This document shows, one piece after another, positions 1-8,483 of a DNA stretch of 64,000 bases. Source of the DNA: Fructobacillus cardui (GTDB lineage Bacteria > Bacillota > Bacilli > Lactobacillales > Lactobacillaceae); assembly GCF_023218935.1 (NCBI RefSeq), contig NZ_JAJIAL010000002.1; one strand, given 5' to 3'. Made by a program: the position numbers and the translations under genes. How positions within the stretch are numbered: the stretch's first letter is position 1; each line of letters starts with the position of its first letter. The notes under the pieces were generated by a model, which was given only the letters and a program-made list of their open reading frames with translations, did not search any database and was not told where the DNA came from.

Positions 1-398
1 CGAATATAGACTCGCATTGGTTTTTGATCCGCCTTATTGACATTAAATGCTAATCGAGCAAACTCATCACCGCTGTCTGTGAAGGCATCGGTCAGTCCGC
101 CTTTAGAAGTGTCCTCAAGGTTGGAATCTGCACGATTTAAGCGTTCATTAAAACTCTTCTTATCTTCGACACTGGTTGACAACATAAAAATTGTATTTGG
201 CAATGTGGCGAGTTGAGAAAGCCAGTGGTTAGGTAATTCTAGAGATTTGACTTCATGGACATACATAAATTGCGCATAGCCATTGGACAGCTTGATATAA
301 TCACTAAAAATATCAATACCACCATGAGGTTGTGTATTCAATATCGTTTGAAAATCATATTCGTTGGCCACCATTGGCCCTTCGTAAAGTTTTCTCAT
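1..398 (-). CDS. VirB4/TrsE-like conjugation ATPase, N-terminal 132 residues (cut by window edge)
   Basis: The reverse strand is open from an ATG at 398 to the window edge, giving about 132 residues that start MRKLYEGPMVANEYDF. The ATG lies 1 nt after the stop of the TrsD-like gene, so the two are probably translationally coupled. The fragment is the regulatory N-terminal part; the Walker motifs would lie outside the window. VirB4 proteins are the cytoplasmic ATPases that power assembly of type IV secretion channels. The call rests on position (VirB3-like, TrsD-like, then this) as much as on sequence, because the N-terminus of this family diverges strongly. Confidence 0.65.
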   Translation of the reverse strand, partial: MRKLYEGPMVANEYDFQTILNTQPHGGIDIFSDYIKLSNGYAQFMYVHEVKSLELPNHWLSQLATLPNTIFMLSTSVEDKKSFNERLNRADSNLEDTSKGGLTDAFTDSGDEFARLAFNVNKADQKPMRVYI

Positions 399-399
399 T

Positions 400-1062
400 T
401 TAATCAATATAGGAAGCTGGATTATTTAAAGCGTATAACCGTTCCTCTTTCTCCTTTCGTGTCATTTCTCGGAACCGAAACGGAGCATTATCCCCCGAAG
501 ATAAATTCCGTAGCAATATCATTTTGTTCTCCAATTGCCCTTTATTTTTCGCAAAAACCGCCATTAAAAATTCACGCGACCAAAAATTATTTTCAACAAA
601 AATTAATCGATTAATTTCACCATTAACCATTTTTAAACGCTGATTTAATTGGTGTTTCCGACGAGGATTCGTTTCATTTTTAATTTCTTCTTCAAGTAAC
701 TCTTTATTGGTTTGCCAAGCCCGTTGTTGCTTGTGCGTATTTACTTTAAAACTGTACCCAAAAAAGCTAATATTCGTTCCGGCGTTTTGAGCTCGAAAGA
801 ATTCCCCTGCTTCATTAACCAGAACACGACTTTGTTCCCCTGTTAAATCAGCAATTGACATGCCTCGCACTAAAACTAGTTCTGCATATGTACCGTCTTT
901 CAAAGCAATATAATTATGAACGTCATGCGTTAAGCCCTTATACCCTAAGAAAACAACCATATTATCCATTTTGTTTTGTAATTTTGGATCATAAAAATCA
1001 AATTTCTCTGGTTCATATACTGCATTATTAATTTTTTGTACATGTTCATTTACTAGTGGCAT
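400..1062 (-). CDS. TrsD-like conjugal transfer protein
   Basis: A 220-residue soluble protein starting MPLVNEHVQKINNAVYEP, without membrane segments. It sits between the VirB3-like gene (2 nt gap, SD GGAGAAG) and the VirB4-like gene (1 nt gap). A protein of this size just before the VirB4 ATPase is typical of staphylococcal trs and lactobacillar tra regions (TrsD). Residues 80-115 resemble the N-terminal domain often fused to VirB4 proteins, so it may act as a detached VirB4 accessory domain. That role is inferred from order and size. Confidence 0.6.
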   Translation of the reverse strand: MPLVNEHVQKINNAVYEPEKFDFYDPKLQNKMDNMVVFLGYKGLTHDVHNYIALKDGTYAELVLVRGMSIADLTGEQSRVLVNEAGEFFRAQNAGTNISFFGYSFKVNTHKQQRAWQTNKELLEEEIKNETNPRRKHQLNQRLKMVNGEINRLIFVENNFWSREFLMAVFAKNKGQLENKMILLRNLSSGDNAPFRFREMTRKEKEERLYALNNPASYID

Positions 1063-1064
1063 AA

Positions 1065-1394
1065 TTACTTCTCCAAATCTTCAAGTTTAAATGCACGATA
1101 ATGCTTTTTTCTTTTATGACGATTGGCATCAAATTGCCAAATCATAAATAGCTCATAGTTTCGTCTTTCTGGATTATCTGCTGGCCGTAAAAGTAAATAA
1201 AAAGTAAAAACAGCTAAAATCAAGATTGCTAAGACAGCCAATGGCATTTGATCAGCTGGGAAGAATCTGAAAAGAAAGAAACCTATAATGAGCGATCCTC
1301 CAGCAACTGAAACGTCTTTAAAAGTGATTTTGCTTTTTCCAAAGGTAATCTGCTTTCGGACTTTTGAAGCGACACTCCAATTATTATTTGCCAT
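1065..1394 (-). CDS. VirB3/PrgI-like (TrsC-type) small membrane protein
   Basis: About 109 residues from the ATG at 1394 (MANNNWSVASK), chosen because AGGTG lies 6 nt upstream; a GTG three codons earlier is less likely. Two adjacent hydrophobic segments (about residues 33-47 and 51-67) form a membrane hairpin, followed by a basic cytoplasmic tail. This architecture and the position directly before the TrsD- and VirB4-like genes match the VirB3/PrgI/TrsC class of type IV secretion inner-membrane components. It is the first gene of the operon served by the conserved promoter at 1425-1459. Confidence 0.6.
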   Translation of the reverse strand: MANNNWSVASKVRKQITFGKSKITFKDVSVAGGSLIIGFFLFRFFPADQMPLAVLAILILAVFTFYLLLRPADNPERRNYELFMIWQFDANRHKRKKHYRAFKLEDLEK

Positions 1395-1424
1395 ATCCAA
1401 CACCTCACTTTGTTTTCTATTATG

Positions 1425-1459
1425 ACTATGGTTGTTTTTTTGCCCTGTACTGATGTACC
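1425..1459 (-). promoter_or_regulatory. Conserved conjugation promoter, copy A
   Basis: Read on the minus strand: GGTACATCAGTA, 15 nt, ACCATAGT. It lies about 31 nt before the start codon of the VirB3-like gene. The same two boxes with exactly the same N15 spacing occur at 7308, 15972 and 19846. No good -35/-10 of the housekeeping type fits at the same place, so I infer recognition by the element's own sigma factor. Confidence 0.65.
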
Positions 1460-1481
1460 TTAATTACAAATTTTTGGTCAC

Positions 1482-1516
1482 AAAAAAAGGAACAGGTCTT
1501 CTCCTGTTCCCTTTTT
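1482..1516 (-). terminator. Rho-independent terminator after the thioredoxin-like gene
   Basis: GGAACAGG and CCTGTTCC form an 8-bp stem around a 6-nt loop, flanked by T runs on both strands. It lies just downstream of the minus-strand gene ending at 1532 and insulates it from promoter copy A. Confidence 0.85.
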
Positions 1517-1531
1517 AATATATAAATTTAA

Positions 1532-2185
1532 TCAACTATTATTGTCTTGTTTAAAAATGAATGTGTTTCGATCTTTATAGCCATTAACGTAGTAATCGGC
1601 AGTTAAATCAAATAAAAAGCTATCTTTGTCATGACCATTCCCGCTATCTTGGCTTAAATCACCAATAATAGCACCGCTGTCAACGTGATCAGTATCAGCG
1701 GATTCGCCAGTCCAACCTTTATTCACACCAATCATAACGTCTTTTGGTGCTTTCATATCCGAAATTTGTTCAGCGGTGAAGCCACTGAATAAATTACTCA
1801 TATCCGGATAAAGCACTTCATCACGAACAGTACTTTTTAAGCCAAAAGTCGTTGGTCGAACATTGCCGGCCGTCACTACAGTTGGTGAAGAATTTGGATT
1901 CTCCTTTTCTAGTTCTAAAATTACTTTTTTAGTATTTTCACTGATGGTTTTTCGACTAGGGTCATTTGTAAACAAAACAAGAACATTATTAGTTTTAGCT
2001 GCTTTTTTAACATCTTCGATGGTCCCAATTTTAAATTGGTTCTTTTTCCATGAATTGATATTTGATGAAGAATAGTCAGTTTTTTGCATGTTCTTCGAAT
2101 TGTGGTATTGCATATATGAAGCGCCGCCAATCACAATAATGACAGCGACAAGCACAATCCATAATATACGTTTCGTTTTCAACAT
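1532..2185 (-). CDS. Membrane-anchored thioredoxin-fold-like conjugation accessory protein
   Basis: 217 residues with one N-terminal membrane anchor (about residues 8-25, LWIVLVAVIIVIGG) and an extracellular domain. The segment NNVLVLFTNDPSRKT at about 86-100 resembles the first strand and active-site loop of a thioredoxin-like fold, but there is no CxxC, so redox catalysis is unlikely. It has its own terminator and lies between the VirB6-like and VirB3-like genes. A second anchored protein with a similar segment lies at 25316-25813. A scaffold or surface role is inference. Confidence 0.5.
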   Translation of the reverse strand: MLKTKRILWIVLVAVIIVIGGASYMQYHNSKNMQKTDYSSSNINSWKKNQFKIGTIEDVKKAAKTNNVLVLFTNDPSRKTISENTKKVILELEKENPNSSPTVVTAGNVRPTTFGLKSTVRDEVLYPDMSNLFSGFTAEQISDMKAPKDVMIGVNKGWTGESADTDHVDSGAIIGDLSQDSGNGHDKDSFLFDLTADYYVNGYKDRNTFIFKQDNNS

Positions 2186-2243
2186 AACTCATTTCCGCCT
2201 TCTACTTAGTTAATCAAAATATAGCATGACTGCGGTTTAAAAG

Positions 2244-2275
2244 CAAAAAAGTCAAGCCTTTTTAAGGGCTTGACC
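2244..2275 (-). terminator. Terminator after the VirB6-like gene
   Basis: On the minus strand GTCAAGCC, a short AT-rich loop, GGCTTGAC, then a T run. It ends the transcript of the 55-aa protein, VirD4 and VirB6-like genes. Confidence 0.85.
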
Positions 2276-2305
2276 TCTACTAATTCGAATATAAAAATGA
2301 GCCAT

Positions 2306-4357
2306 TTATTTTTGATGAGCTGACTGATGTGGATCTTTTGAATCTTGTGCCAATTGTTGCATTGCACGTTGTCGTTTTTGTTTTAATTGAGCTTGGCGTT
2401 GCGCCGCTTTTTGACGAATTCGTTGAACTCGTTCTTCACTTTGCCGCTGCCGTTGTTGGCGCTCCATTTGCTCTAGACGTTGCTGAGTTGAAGGAGTGGA
2501 GCTGGCACTTACCTTATTCTGATTGCCACTAGCAACATCTTCAGATCTCTCATTGGTCTCATTGGCATCACTGAAACTAGATAACTTATCTGCAGCTTCT
2601 TGGCCTTGCTTATTAGTATTTGATTTTGCGGAACTACCTTTTTCATCGGTGGCTTTTTTACCTGCTGGAGTCCCTTCTGTTGGATTATTCTTGTTCGATT
2701 GATTTTTCTCAGAAGGAGAATTAGTTTCAGAGGAATCATTAAGTTTTCTAGAAGAGTCCTGTCCAAGCTTATCATTCTTTTTTTGATTTGAATTTTCGCT
2801 ACCCTCAGACTGCTTCTTATCTTCAGAACTCATTGGCTGACTACCGTTAGCGCGATTTTCTTCTGGTGTATCGGCATTAGATAATTGCTCAGCCTTTTCT
2901 TGATCTTGGTTCCCATGATCAACGACTGGCTTATTGGGATTATCCTTTGGCTTATCATTTTGCCGAGCACGTTCTTGGCGAATCTTGCGCTGCTCATTCA
3001 ATTTAGTGGCACCTGCTCCTGCTAATGCTCCCAATGCAACTCCCGGTGCTGCCATACGGCCCATAAACGATCCTTGACCTTTAGCGCCACCAGCCATACC
3101 AAATTGCTTTTCGATAGCAGAGGATCCATCATAACATGCCCAAGCCAGAACACCCATTGTTAGTAAATAGATAATTCCTTTGATAAATCCACCAGCATTT
3201 GCAAACTGGTTCGCGACACTTTGTGGTAGTGGGCCAATTAAACTTGCAAAGATTTGAAGCATAAACAAATCCAGGAAAATACCCAAATAGCCATTGACAA
3301 TATCTTGTGCTGTCCCTTTAATGCCTTCAACTGAATTAGCGCCATCACGACCAGCCGCTACTGGAGCCACAATTATCTTTCCAAACATTCCAATTGAAGC
3401 ACGCATAATCTTAATGGCCATCAAAAAGCCAACTACAATAATGATAATAAAAGCACCTGTTGCTGGAATATTTTGGACACGATAGCGCTTATAACTTACA
3501 CCAAGGCCTTTTAAGAAACCACCGTCTAAATCAATTTTGGATAAGCCGTATTGAACGCCCCCAGTTTTGGAAGGAACTGTTTCTAATTGATAATTAAAGA
3601 CACTACCAATATGGTTGATTTTTCCATGACTAATTTTGTCAGTACCATACGAATCTAATGGTTCAATATCACTTTTCCCAATAGAATCCGTGAAATCGGG
3701 AACTTCGTTACCTTGGCCCAATTTATTGTAAGTTGGCGCACCATCGGAAAAAGGCGCTTGAGCAAAATCAGTTATTGCCCACTGTTCCAAATCCAATGTA
3801 TTGGTTTGCAGGGGTGTATCGGCGAAATTTAACGAACCATTCGAATTTCCAACAATCGAATTCATCAAACTTCCTGCCATGTAAAAAATGAATGGTAACA
3901 ATAAAATCATGGCTAAATTTCCAAATATGTTTTTGGTTTTAGATTTTAAAACATCTGTTTTAGCACTCGTCATATAGCCGATCATGGACATAATGAAGTA
4001 GATACCCATTAATCCAGCCCCTAACGCAACTGAGGCAAGATATAGTACATGTAGTTGAGAGCCGGTGTCCTCCATGAGCATTTTTGGTAACGTATACAAC
4101 GGAAATAACGCTGCCTGAATCAAATAGTCTACTCCCGTAGCTAATGCGTGCAGTAAACCGTACCAAATGTTTTGGATCCAGCCAAGTAAATTATTGATAA
4201 CGTTTGTATTTGGCTGTAGCCAATCTTTACGATCCAGATAGAACTTAATTAAAGGATTGTCGCCATTTGTTGTCGTATGATCCCCAGTAGCCCACTGAAT
4301 AATGTTTTGATCAAAATCAGAAAAGCCCTTCCCGGGAAATGGTGATAGTTGTGTCAT
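2306..4357 (-). CDS. VirB6/TrbL-like polytopic membrane protein with long charged C-terminal tail
   Basis: 683 residues. The N-terminal 440 carry several hydrophobic segments, including VLYLASVALGAGLMGIYFIM, NLAMILLLPFIFYMAG, FIIIIVVGFLMAIKIM and a group around 360-410, typical of the VirB6/TrbL/TrsL channel protein. A Gly/Ala-rich stretch (GRMAAPGVALGALAGAGA) is followed by about 220 hydrophilic residues rich in Ser, Asn, Lys and finally Gln/Arg (a probable coiled coil). Start ATG at 4357 has AAAGGA upstream. It follows VirD4 by 16 nt and is ended by the terminator at 2244. Confidence 0.75.
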   Translation of the reverse strand: MTQLSPFPGKGFSDFDQNIIQWATGDHTTTNGDNPLIKFYLDRKDWLQPNTNVINNLLGWIQNIWYGLLHALATGVDYLIQAALFPLYTLPKMLMEDTGSQLHVLYLASVALGAGLMGIYFIMSMIGYMTSAKTDVLKSKTKNIFGNLAMILLLPFIFYMAGSLMNSIVGNSNGSLNFADTPLQTNTLDLEQWAITDFAQAPFSDGAPTYNKLGQGNEVPDFTDSIGKSDIEPLDSYGTDKISHGKINHIGSVFNYQLETVPSKTGGVQYGLSKIDLDGGFLKGLGVSYKRYRVQNIPATGAFIIIIVVGFLMAIKIMRASIGMFGKIIVAPVAAGRDGANSVEGIKGTAQDIVNGYLGIFLDLFMLQIFASLIGPLPQSVANQFANAGGFIKGIIYLLTMGVLAWACYDGSSAIEKQFGMAGGAKGQGSFMGRMAAPGVALGALAGAGATKLNEQRKIRQERARQNDKPKDNPNKPVVDHGNQDQEKAEQLSNADTPEENRANGSQPMSSEDKKQSEGSENSNQKKNDKLGQDSSRKLNDSSETNSPSEKNQSNKNNPTEGTPAGKKATDEKGSSAKSNTNKQGQEAADKLSSFSDANETNERSEDVASGNQNKVSASSTPSTQQRLEQMERQQRQRQSEERVQRIRQKAAQRQAQLKQKRQRAMQQLAQDSKDPHQSAHQK

Positions 4358-4373
4358 ATTCTTTTTCCTTTCA

Positions 4374-7112
4374 TCAATTTATTAAACTGGCTTGATATTT
4401 TTCCCAAAATTCAGCATAGGCTGGATGCGTTTCTAAATACAGTTCATCGAAGAGCTTTAGATAATCAATTCGATAATCATCTAGGTTGATATACCGCTGT
4501 GGACTATCTACTTTAATTTTGGCCAACTCTGGCGAAGGATTTAAGTACCCTTGCAACAAATTATAGGAAGCTGGCATAGCAGTCCAGCCATAATCATAAA
4601 TCGGATTAGTAGCGACTAAACGGCCTTTTTTATCCTCGTTTTTGGCTGCCCGGAAGAAAAGCATTTGGCCCGGCTTGAATTTCATAAGTTGTTCAGGATT
4701 TAAGAGAGGTTGTTCCTTCATTTGACGATTTCGATTATCGCCTTCTGCATTATTTTGGCCTTGATTTGAGTAAACAATCGTTCGATTACCCAGCATCTTA
4801 CTGATACCATCTGCTGTATCTTGCGAAGAAGTCTTAATATAAGCAAAGTTAGACGAGTTAGCACGAATAGTCGCTGCCGTTTGCTGACCATATACATCTG
4901 TCAATTGTTCCAAGTTTTGCAAGACCAGCGTAAATTCAATGTTATAGCCTAGTGCCGAGGACAGTTTGGTTTCCAATCGAGGCCATTTAGGGAAGTTTCC
5001 AAATTCATCCATCAAGAAGTGCATTCGATTAATAACTTTATTCTTATTTCGTTGAGCCCAATCATAATTTTCTTGGTAGAGCTGTTCAATAAAGAACATC
5101 GCAATCGTGTTATATTGCTGATTTAAAGGCGGTAAAATCACGAAAAGAGCCGTTCGTTTTTCTGAGTAATCAAAGTTAATTTCGAGATTGCCATAAACAG
5201 GATTTGATTCAATATTTGTATCAATTGAACGCACTGCATATCCATCAATAACATCTAGTCCTGAATATTCATCCTTAACCCTTTTCGCCTTAGAGCCAAA
5301 ACCAGCTGTCTCATATTTTTTATAGGCCTTAACCGTGATATATTTATCGACCAGGGACATATTAGGTGGCAAAGATTCAAGATCTTGCCTATTTTCAGCA
5401 TTAGTGAAAGTGACATTAAAGGTGGTCTCGTCGTCCAGTTTTGGTTCAATGGCATATTGAACCAGACCCATCTCGTCGGCAATCACCAAGTCCTCATATT
5501 CCTTGTCGCCAACTTTAAAATTGATTTGAACCTTACGATTGCCAAAATAATGTGGTAATTGAAGTTCCATGACACGAGGGAATCCAATTGATGAATAGCG
5601 AAAATCGTTAATTGTCGTCAACTTGCGCACATTAATATCAGATGTGAAAATTTCAATATCGGAAAACATCGAGGCATAAATGTTACCCTTTGTTTCGGAG
5701 CCACCCATACCTGATTGATTAAAGGCAGCAATGGCCATATCTAAGAGCGGATCGGACTGGTGATTTTCAATATCTTGCTTTTGCAAAATACGGAAACAGT
5801 CCACAAGCATATCCAATTTATTCTTGTTTTTAGGACGGTCTTGAAAAGTAATGGCCTCAACAGGTTTTAAGAAACGTTCACCCGTGGCTGAACTAACAGA
5901 CTCTTCCATTGTCCCCAATACCTGTAACATCTCCGCCACATTCGCGATTGTCACACGATCCCAGTCATTTTCTCTACGCATCAGCCATAGCGTTGCCAAA
6001 GCTAAACCTGAAAAGGTTGCGGCTGCTCCATTCGTAAAGAACTTACTTTTGGCATCTGAACCTTCATCAGGGAAAATAGTGTTAGCCAACTGACTAACCT
6101 TCAATCGTGCTCTAGGATAGTTGCCTTTTTTAGCATAATAGATAGCCTGAGTGAGCAAGTTAATCGGCATAGAATAATTAAGATTATCAAAATTAGCAAT
6201 TTTAACGTCATAATTATGTCGCCGTAACAAGTCTGCTGTCATCGTTGACAGCTCACCTTTTAAATCGCCAATAATTAATGATTGTTCACCTGACCCTCTT
6301 GCAATTAAATCAATCGTTGGTTCAACGATTGATTTTCCTTTTCCCGCACGTGTATCAGCTACTAATAATGTATTAGTAGTCTTTGGATCAATAAAATATT
6401 GTCCAGGAATATTCTTTTTGGCAGGATTCGATTCTCCTTGAGCTGAAGAAGTATACTTGAGTAATTTCTTAGGAATTAAATGTGGCTTCACTGTCGCCAA
6501 AAACAAACGCAACCCTTCATGGGACAGATTGAATTGATGTCCAACAGGCACTGAGCCAAAACCTTCATACTCTAAACCACGGTCTGGAACTGCTAAATAC
6601 TGTTGCCTCATTTCATATGGTTCTGTCCATTCAGCACCACCAAACTCATCTTGTTGATCGTTTTTAATATTTCGCCATTGCCGCCTAAGATGATATAAGC
6701 CTAAAATGAAAATGCCGGTAAAGAACATCGTCCAAGCTAAAGAGTTGATTGGTGTTGTGTGTGGGAAAGGTGACAACACCTGAGCCCAATTAAACGGATT
6801 AATATAGTCAAATAATTTCGATCCTACTCGATTAAACTGATCAGCATAACTACCTCGGTTAATCCCAACTAATTCATCATAAAATGCAAAAGCAATCATC
6901 ATGAAAAAATTAGTCATAATCACGCAAACCCACGCGGTAGCAATCATGTTTTTTGTCACCCATGCCGGTGTACCTTTTTGAAAAACACGGCGACCGAAAT
7001 AAGGGTCTCGCTTGCTTCTCAATTTAGTTAATTTTGAATATCCAGTAATAAATAATAATGACCCCAACACTTCCAGAATAAACAGAAAGAATTGATGAAA
7101 AAGAGAAATCAT
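4374..7112 (-). CDS. VirD4/TrsK-like type IV coupling protein
   Basis: A DNA-pumping ATPase that links the relaxosome to the secretion channel. Three N-terminal membrane segments (about residues 7-25, 56-75 and 127-140) precede a TraG/VirD4 domain. Walker A is visible as ADTRAGKGKS at about residue 255 and Walker B as FLMDEFGNFPKWP in the C-terminal third, followed by QNLEQL. I place the start at the ATG at 7112 (MISLFHQFFLF, 912 residues) because it overlaps the TGA of the preceding 55-aa gene as ATGA; an in-frame GTG upstream at 7133 is less likely. The operon begins at promoter copy B. Confidence 0.9.
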   Translation of the reverse strand: MISLFHQFFLFILEVLGSLLFITGYSKLTKLRSKRDPYFGRRVFQKGTPAWVTKNMIATAWVCVIMTNFFMMIAFAFYDELVGINRGSYADQFNRVGSKLFDYINPFNWAQVLSPFPHTTPINSLAWTMFFTGIFILGLYHLRRQWRNIKNDQQDEFGGAEWTEPYEMRQQYLAVPDRGLEYEGFGSVPVGHQFNLSHEGLRLFLATVKPHLIPKKLLKYTSSAQGESNPAKKNIPGQYFIDPKTTNTLLVADTRAGKGKSIVEPTIDLIARGSGEQSLIIGDLKGELSTMTADLLRRHNYDVKIANFDNLNYSMPINLLTQAIYYAKKGNYPRARLKVSQLANTIFPDEGSDAKSKFFTNGAAATFSGLALATLWLMRRENDWDRVTIANVAEMLQVLGTMEESVSSATGERFLKPVEAITFQDRPKNKNKLDMLVDCFRILQKQDIENHQSDPLLDMAIAAFNQSGMGGSETKGNIYASMFSDIEIFTSDINVRKLTTINDFRYSSIGFPRVMELQLPHYFGNRKVQINFKVGDKEYEDLVIADEMGLVQYAIEPKLDDETTFNVTFTNAENRQDLESLPPNMSLVDKYITVKAYKKYETAGFGSKAKRVKDEYSGLDVIDGYAVRSIDTNIESNPVYGNLEINFDYSEKRTALFVILPPLNQQYNTIAMFFIEQLYQENYDWAQRNKNKVINRMHFLMDEFGNFPKWPRLETKLSSALGYNIEFTLVLQNLEQLTDVYGQQTAATIRANSSNFAYIKTSSQDTADGISKMLGNRTIVYSNQGQNNAEGDNRNRQMKEQPLLNPEQLMKFKPGQMLFFRAAKNEDKKGRLVATNPIYDYGWTAMPASYNLLQGYLNPSPELAKIKVDSPQRYINLDDYRIDYLKLFDELYLETHPAYAEFWEKYQASLIN

Positions 7113-7276
7113 TTGGCTACCCCCTCTACCCAAAGTGGTTCTGGTAATTGGGGGCGATTGTTACTTTGCCAAGGATAATCTTGGTTAATTTGTCGGATAA
7201 TTGCTGCCTCACTATCTTTTGTGTAATAAATTTGACCAGTGTTGTGACCACGTGCGTGGTAATAAACATTTTCCAT
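7109..7276 (-). CDS. 55-residue protein coupled to the VirD4 gene
   Basis: MENVYYHARGHNTGQIYYTK begins a 55-residue hydrophilic protein with GAGGT 6-7 nt before its ATG. Its TGA overlaps the ATG of the coupling-protein gene (ATGA), a strong sign of a real, translationally coupled gene. It is the first gene after promoter copy B, 32 nt from the box. I do not recognise the family. The size, acidic C-terminus and coupling suggest a VirD4 partner or adaptor, but that is inference. Confidence 0.7.
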   Translation of the reverse strand: MENVYYHARGHNTGQIYYTKDSEAAIIRQINQDYPWQSNNRPQLPEPLWVEGVAK

Positions 7277-7307
7277 CTTTTACCTCACATTTTTTGTTTC
7301 TACAATT

Positions 7308-7342
7308 ACTTTGGTCGTTTTGTCATTATTTACTGATGTACC
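7308..7342 (-). promoter_or_regulatory. Conserved conjugation promoter, copy B
   Basis: Minus strand GGTACATCAGTA, 15 nt, ACCAAAGT; the one difference in the downstream box (A for T) is the only variation there among the four copies. It is placed between the fic terminator and the 55-aa/VirD4/VirB6-like operon. Confidence 0.65.
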
Positions 7343-7355
7343 CTCCTACTGAGTA

Positions 7356-7380
7356 ATAAAAAAAACCTCCCATTGGGAGG
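7356..7380 (-). terminator. Terminator of the Fic gene
   Basis: CCTCCCA/TGGGAGG hairpin followed on the minus strand by eight T. It lies 7 nt after the fic-like stop codon and separates that gene from promoter copy B. Confidence 0.85.
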
Positions 7381-7387
7381 CTAAAAC

Positions 7388-8263
7388 TCATTGATTTAAA
7401 TTGTTTTCTTGCTGATTAGCAAGCTCAGACAGATATTCTTGCTCTTGATTATTCGTTAATTCTGGTGAGGTTAATCTTTTCACTGTTTCTTTTCCAAGAA
7501 CGCCCTTACTACCTAAACCTTTAAAAGCATTTAAATGACGTTTATAATCACGGGCATATTCTTCATTTTGATGGCTGGGATCATAAAAAGTCTTGCCATC
7601 ATAATCTGAAACAGCAATTTCTTTTAAAGTGGCTACTAAAAGTCGATCATCATTTGAATAATAAAAATTACCCATCATATGCAAAATATTATCCATAGCT
7701 GGTTCTGGAATGTAGAAAACGCCAGCTCCTTCCTGCAGTAGCGGAACATTTGCAGTTAGTAATGCCGTTCGTTTATTTGTATCATTAAAAATTTGGCTTC
7801 GAGAAAGATAAGTAAAAATTTTGGCTGCTCGATTTTCTGGAGCCAAATCACGATTATTTACAATGGTGTTAAACTGTTTTTCTACAATTTCTGGGACAAC
7901 TTTATCAGGGATAAATAAGCCTTTATTAGTGTTCACGCCACCCATGCCAGTTCTCAGCATACCTGGATTAAGGGCGTCGCCGTTACCAACTATTTTGTGC
8001 AAAGCTAGTAAGCTTTGGAAGTCAAAATTTTGATAATTCTGAGCAACAAATTGAGCCCCTTCGTGCATACGGTGCAACGTAACAATTTCCAAGGGCCTGA
8101 CACCAGTAATATAGTCATTGTTAGCAATTGCTTCAGTTTGCAAGAGCGTTACTGGCATGCCTTCAAATTGGGCACCATCATGTAGGATAGTTGGCGTTGA
8201 TTTATGAAAAAGAAGTAATTCTGTTTCTAAATCAAAATGAAATTGTTTTGTTTGGTATGCCAT
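7388..8263 (-). CDS. Fic/DOC-family protein with degenerate active site
   Basis: 291 residues. The Fic core is recognisable at about residues 90-195, with the signature region reading RSQIFNDTNKRTALL where active AMP-transferases have HPFxxGNGR. The catalytic His is a Gln and the first Gly of GNGR/GNKR is Thr, while the Asn-Lys-Arg that contacts the nucleotide is kept. It may therefore be a phosphocholine/UMP-type or inactive variant, or a binding protein. A -10-like TATACT and SD GGAGG precede the ATG at 8263, and it has its own terminator. Fic proteins often ride on conjugative plasmids; no small antitoxin partner is visible beside it. Confidence 0.75.
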   Translation of the reverse strand: MAYQTKQFHFDLETELLLFHKSTPTILHDGAQFEGMPVTLLQTEAIANNDYITGVRPLEIVTLHRMHEGAQFVAQNYQNFDFQSLLALHKIVGNGDALNPGMLRTGMGGVNTNKGLFIPDKVVPEIVEKQFNTIVNNRDLAPENRAAKIFTYLSRSQIFNDTNKRTALLTANVPLLQEGAGVFYIPEPAMDNILHMMGNFYYSNDDRLLVATLKEIAVSDYDGKTFYDPSHQNEEYARDYKRHLNAFKGLGSKGVLGKETVKRLTSPELTNNQEQEYLSELANQQENNLNQ

Positions 8264-8483
8264 TTAGTCCTCCGCATCTCTTATAAAGAGTATAGCAAAA
8301 AAATTATAAATCACTGACTACTGCCTGAACTTTAGGCAATTGGTGCTACTAAATATCTTTAATTATACTTGTTCTTTTGGTAATAGATGTTATAACTATG
8401 ACCTTAAAAAGGAACAATTGTTGGACACAACTACTCTTCCTATCGAACCCGTTAAACGGTGGCTAGTTATAATTAAAAATACT

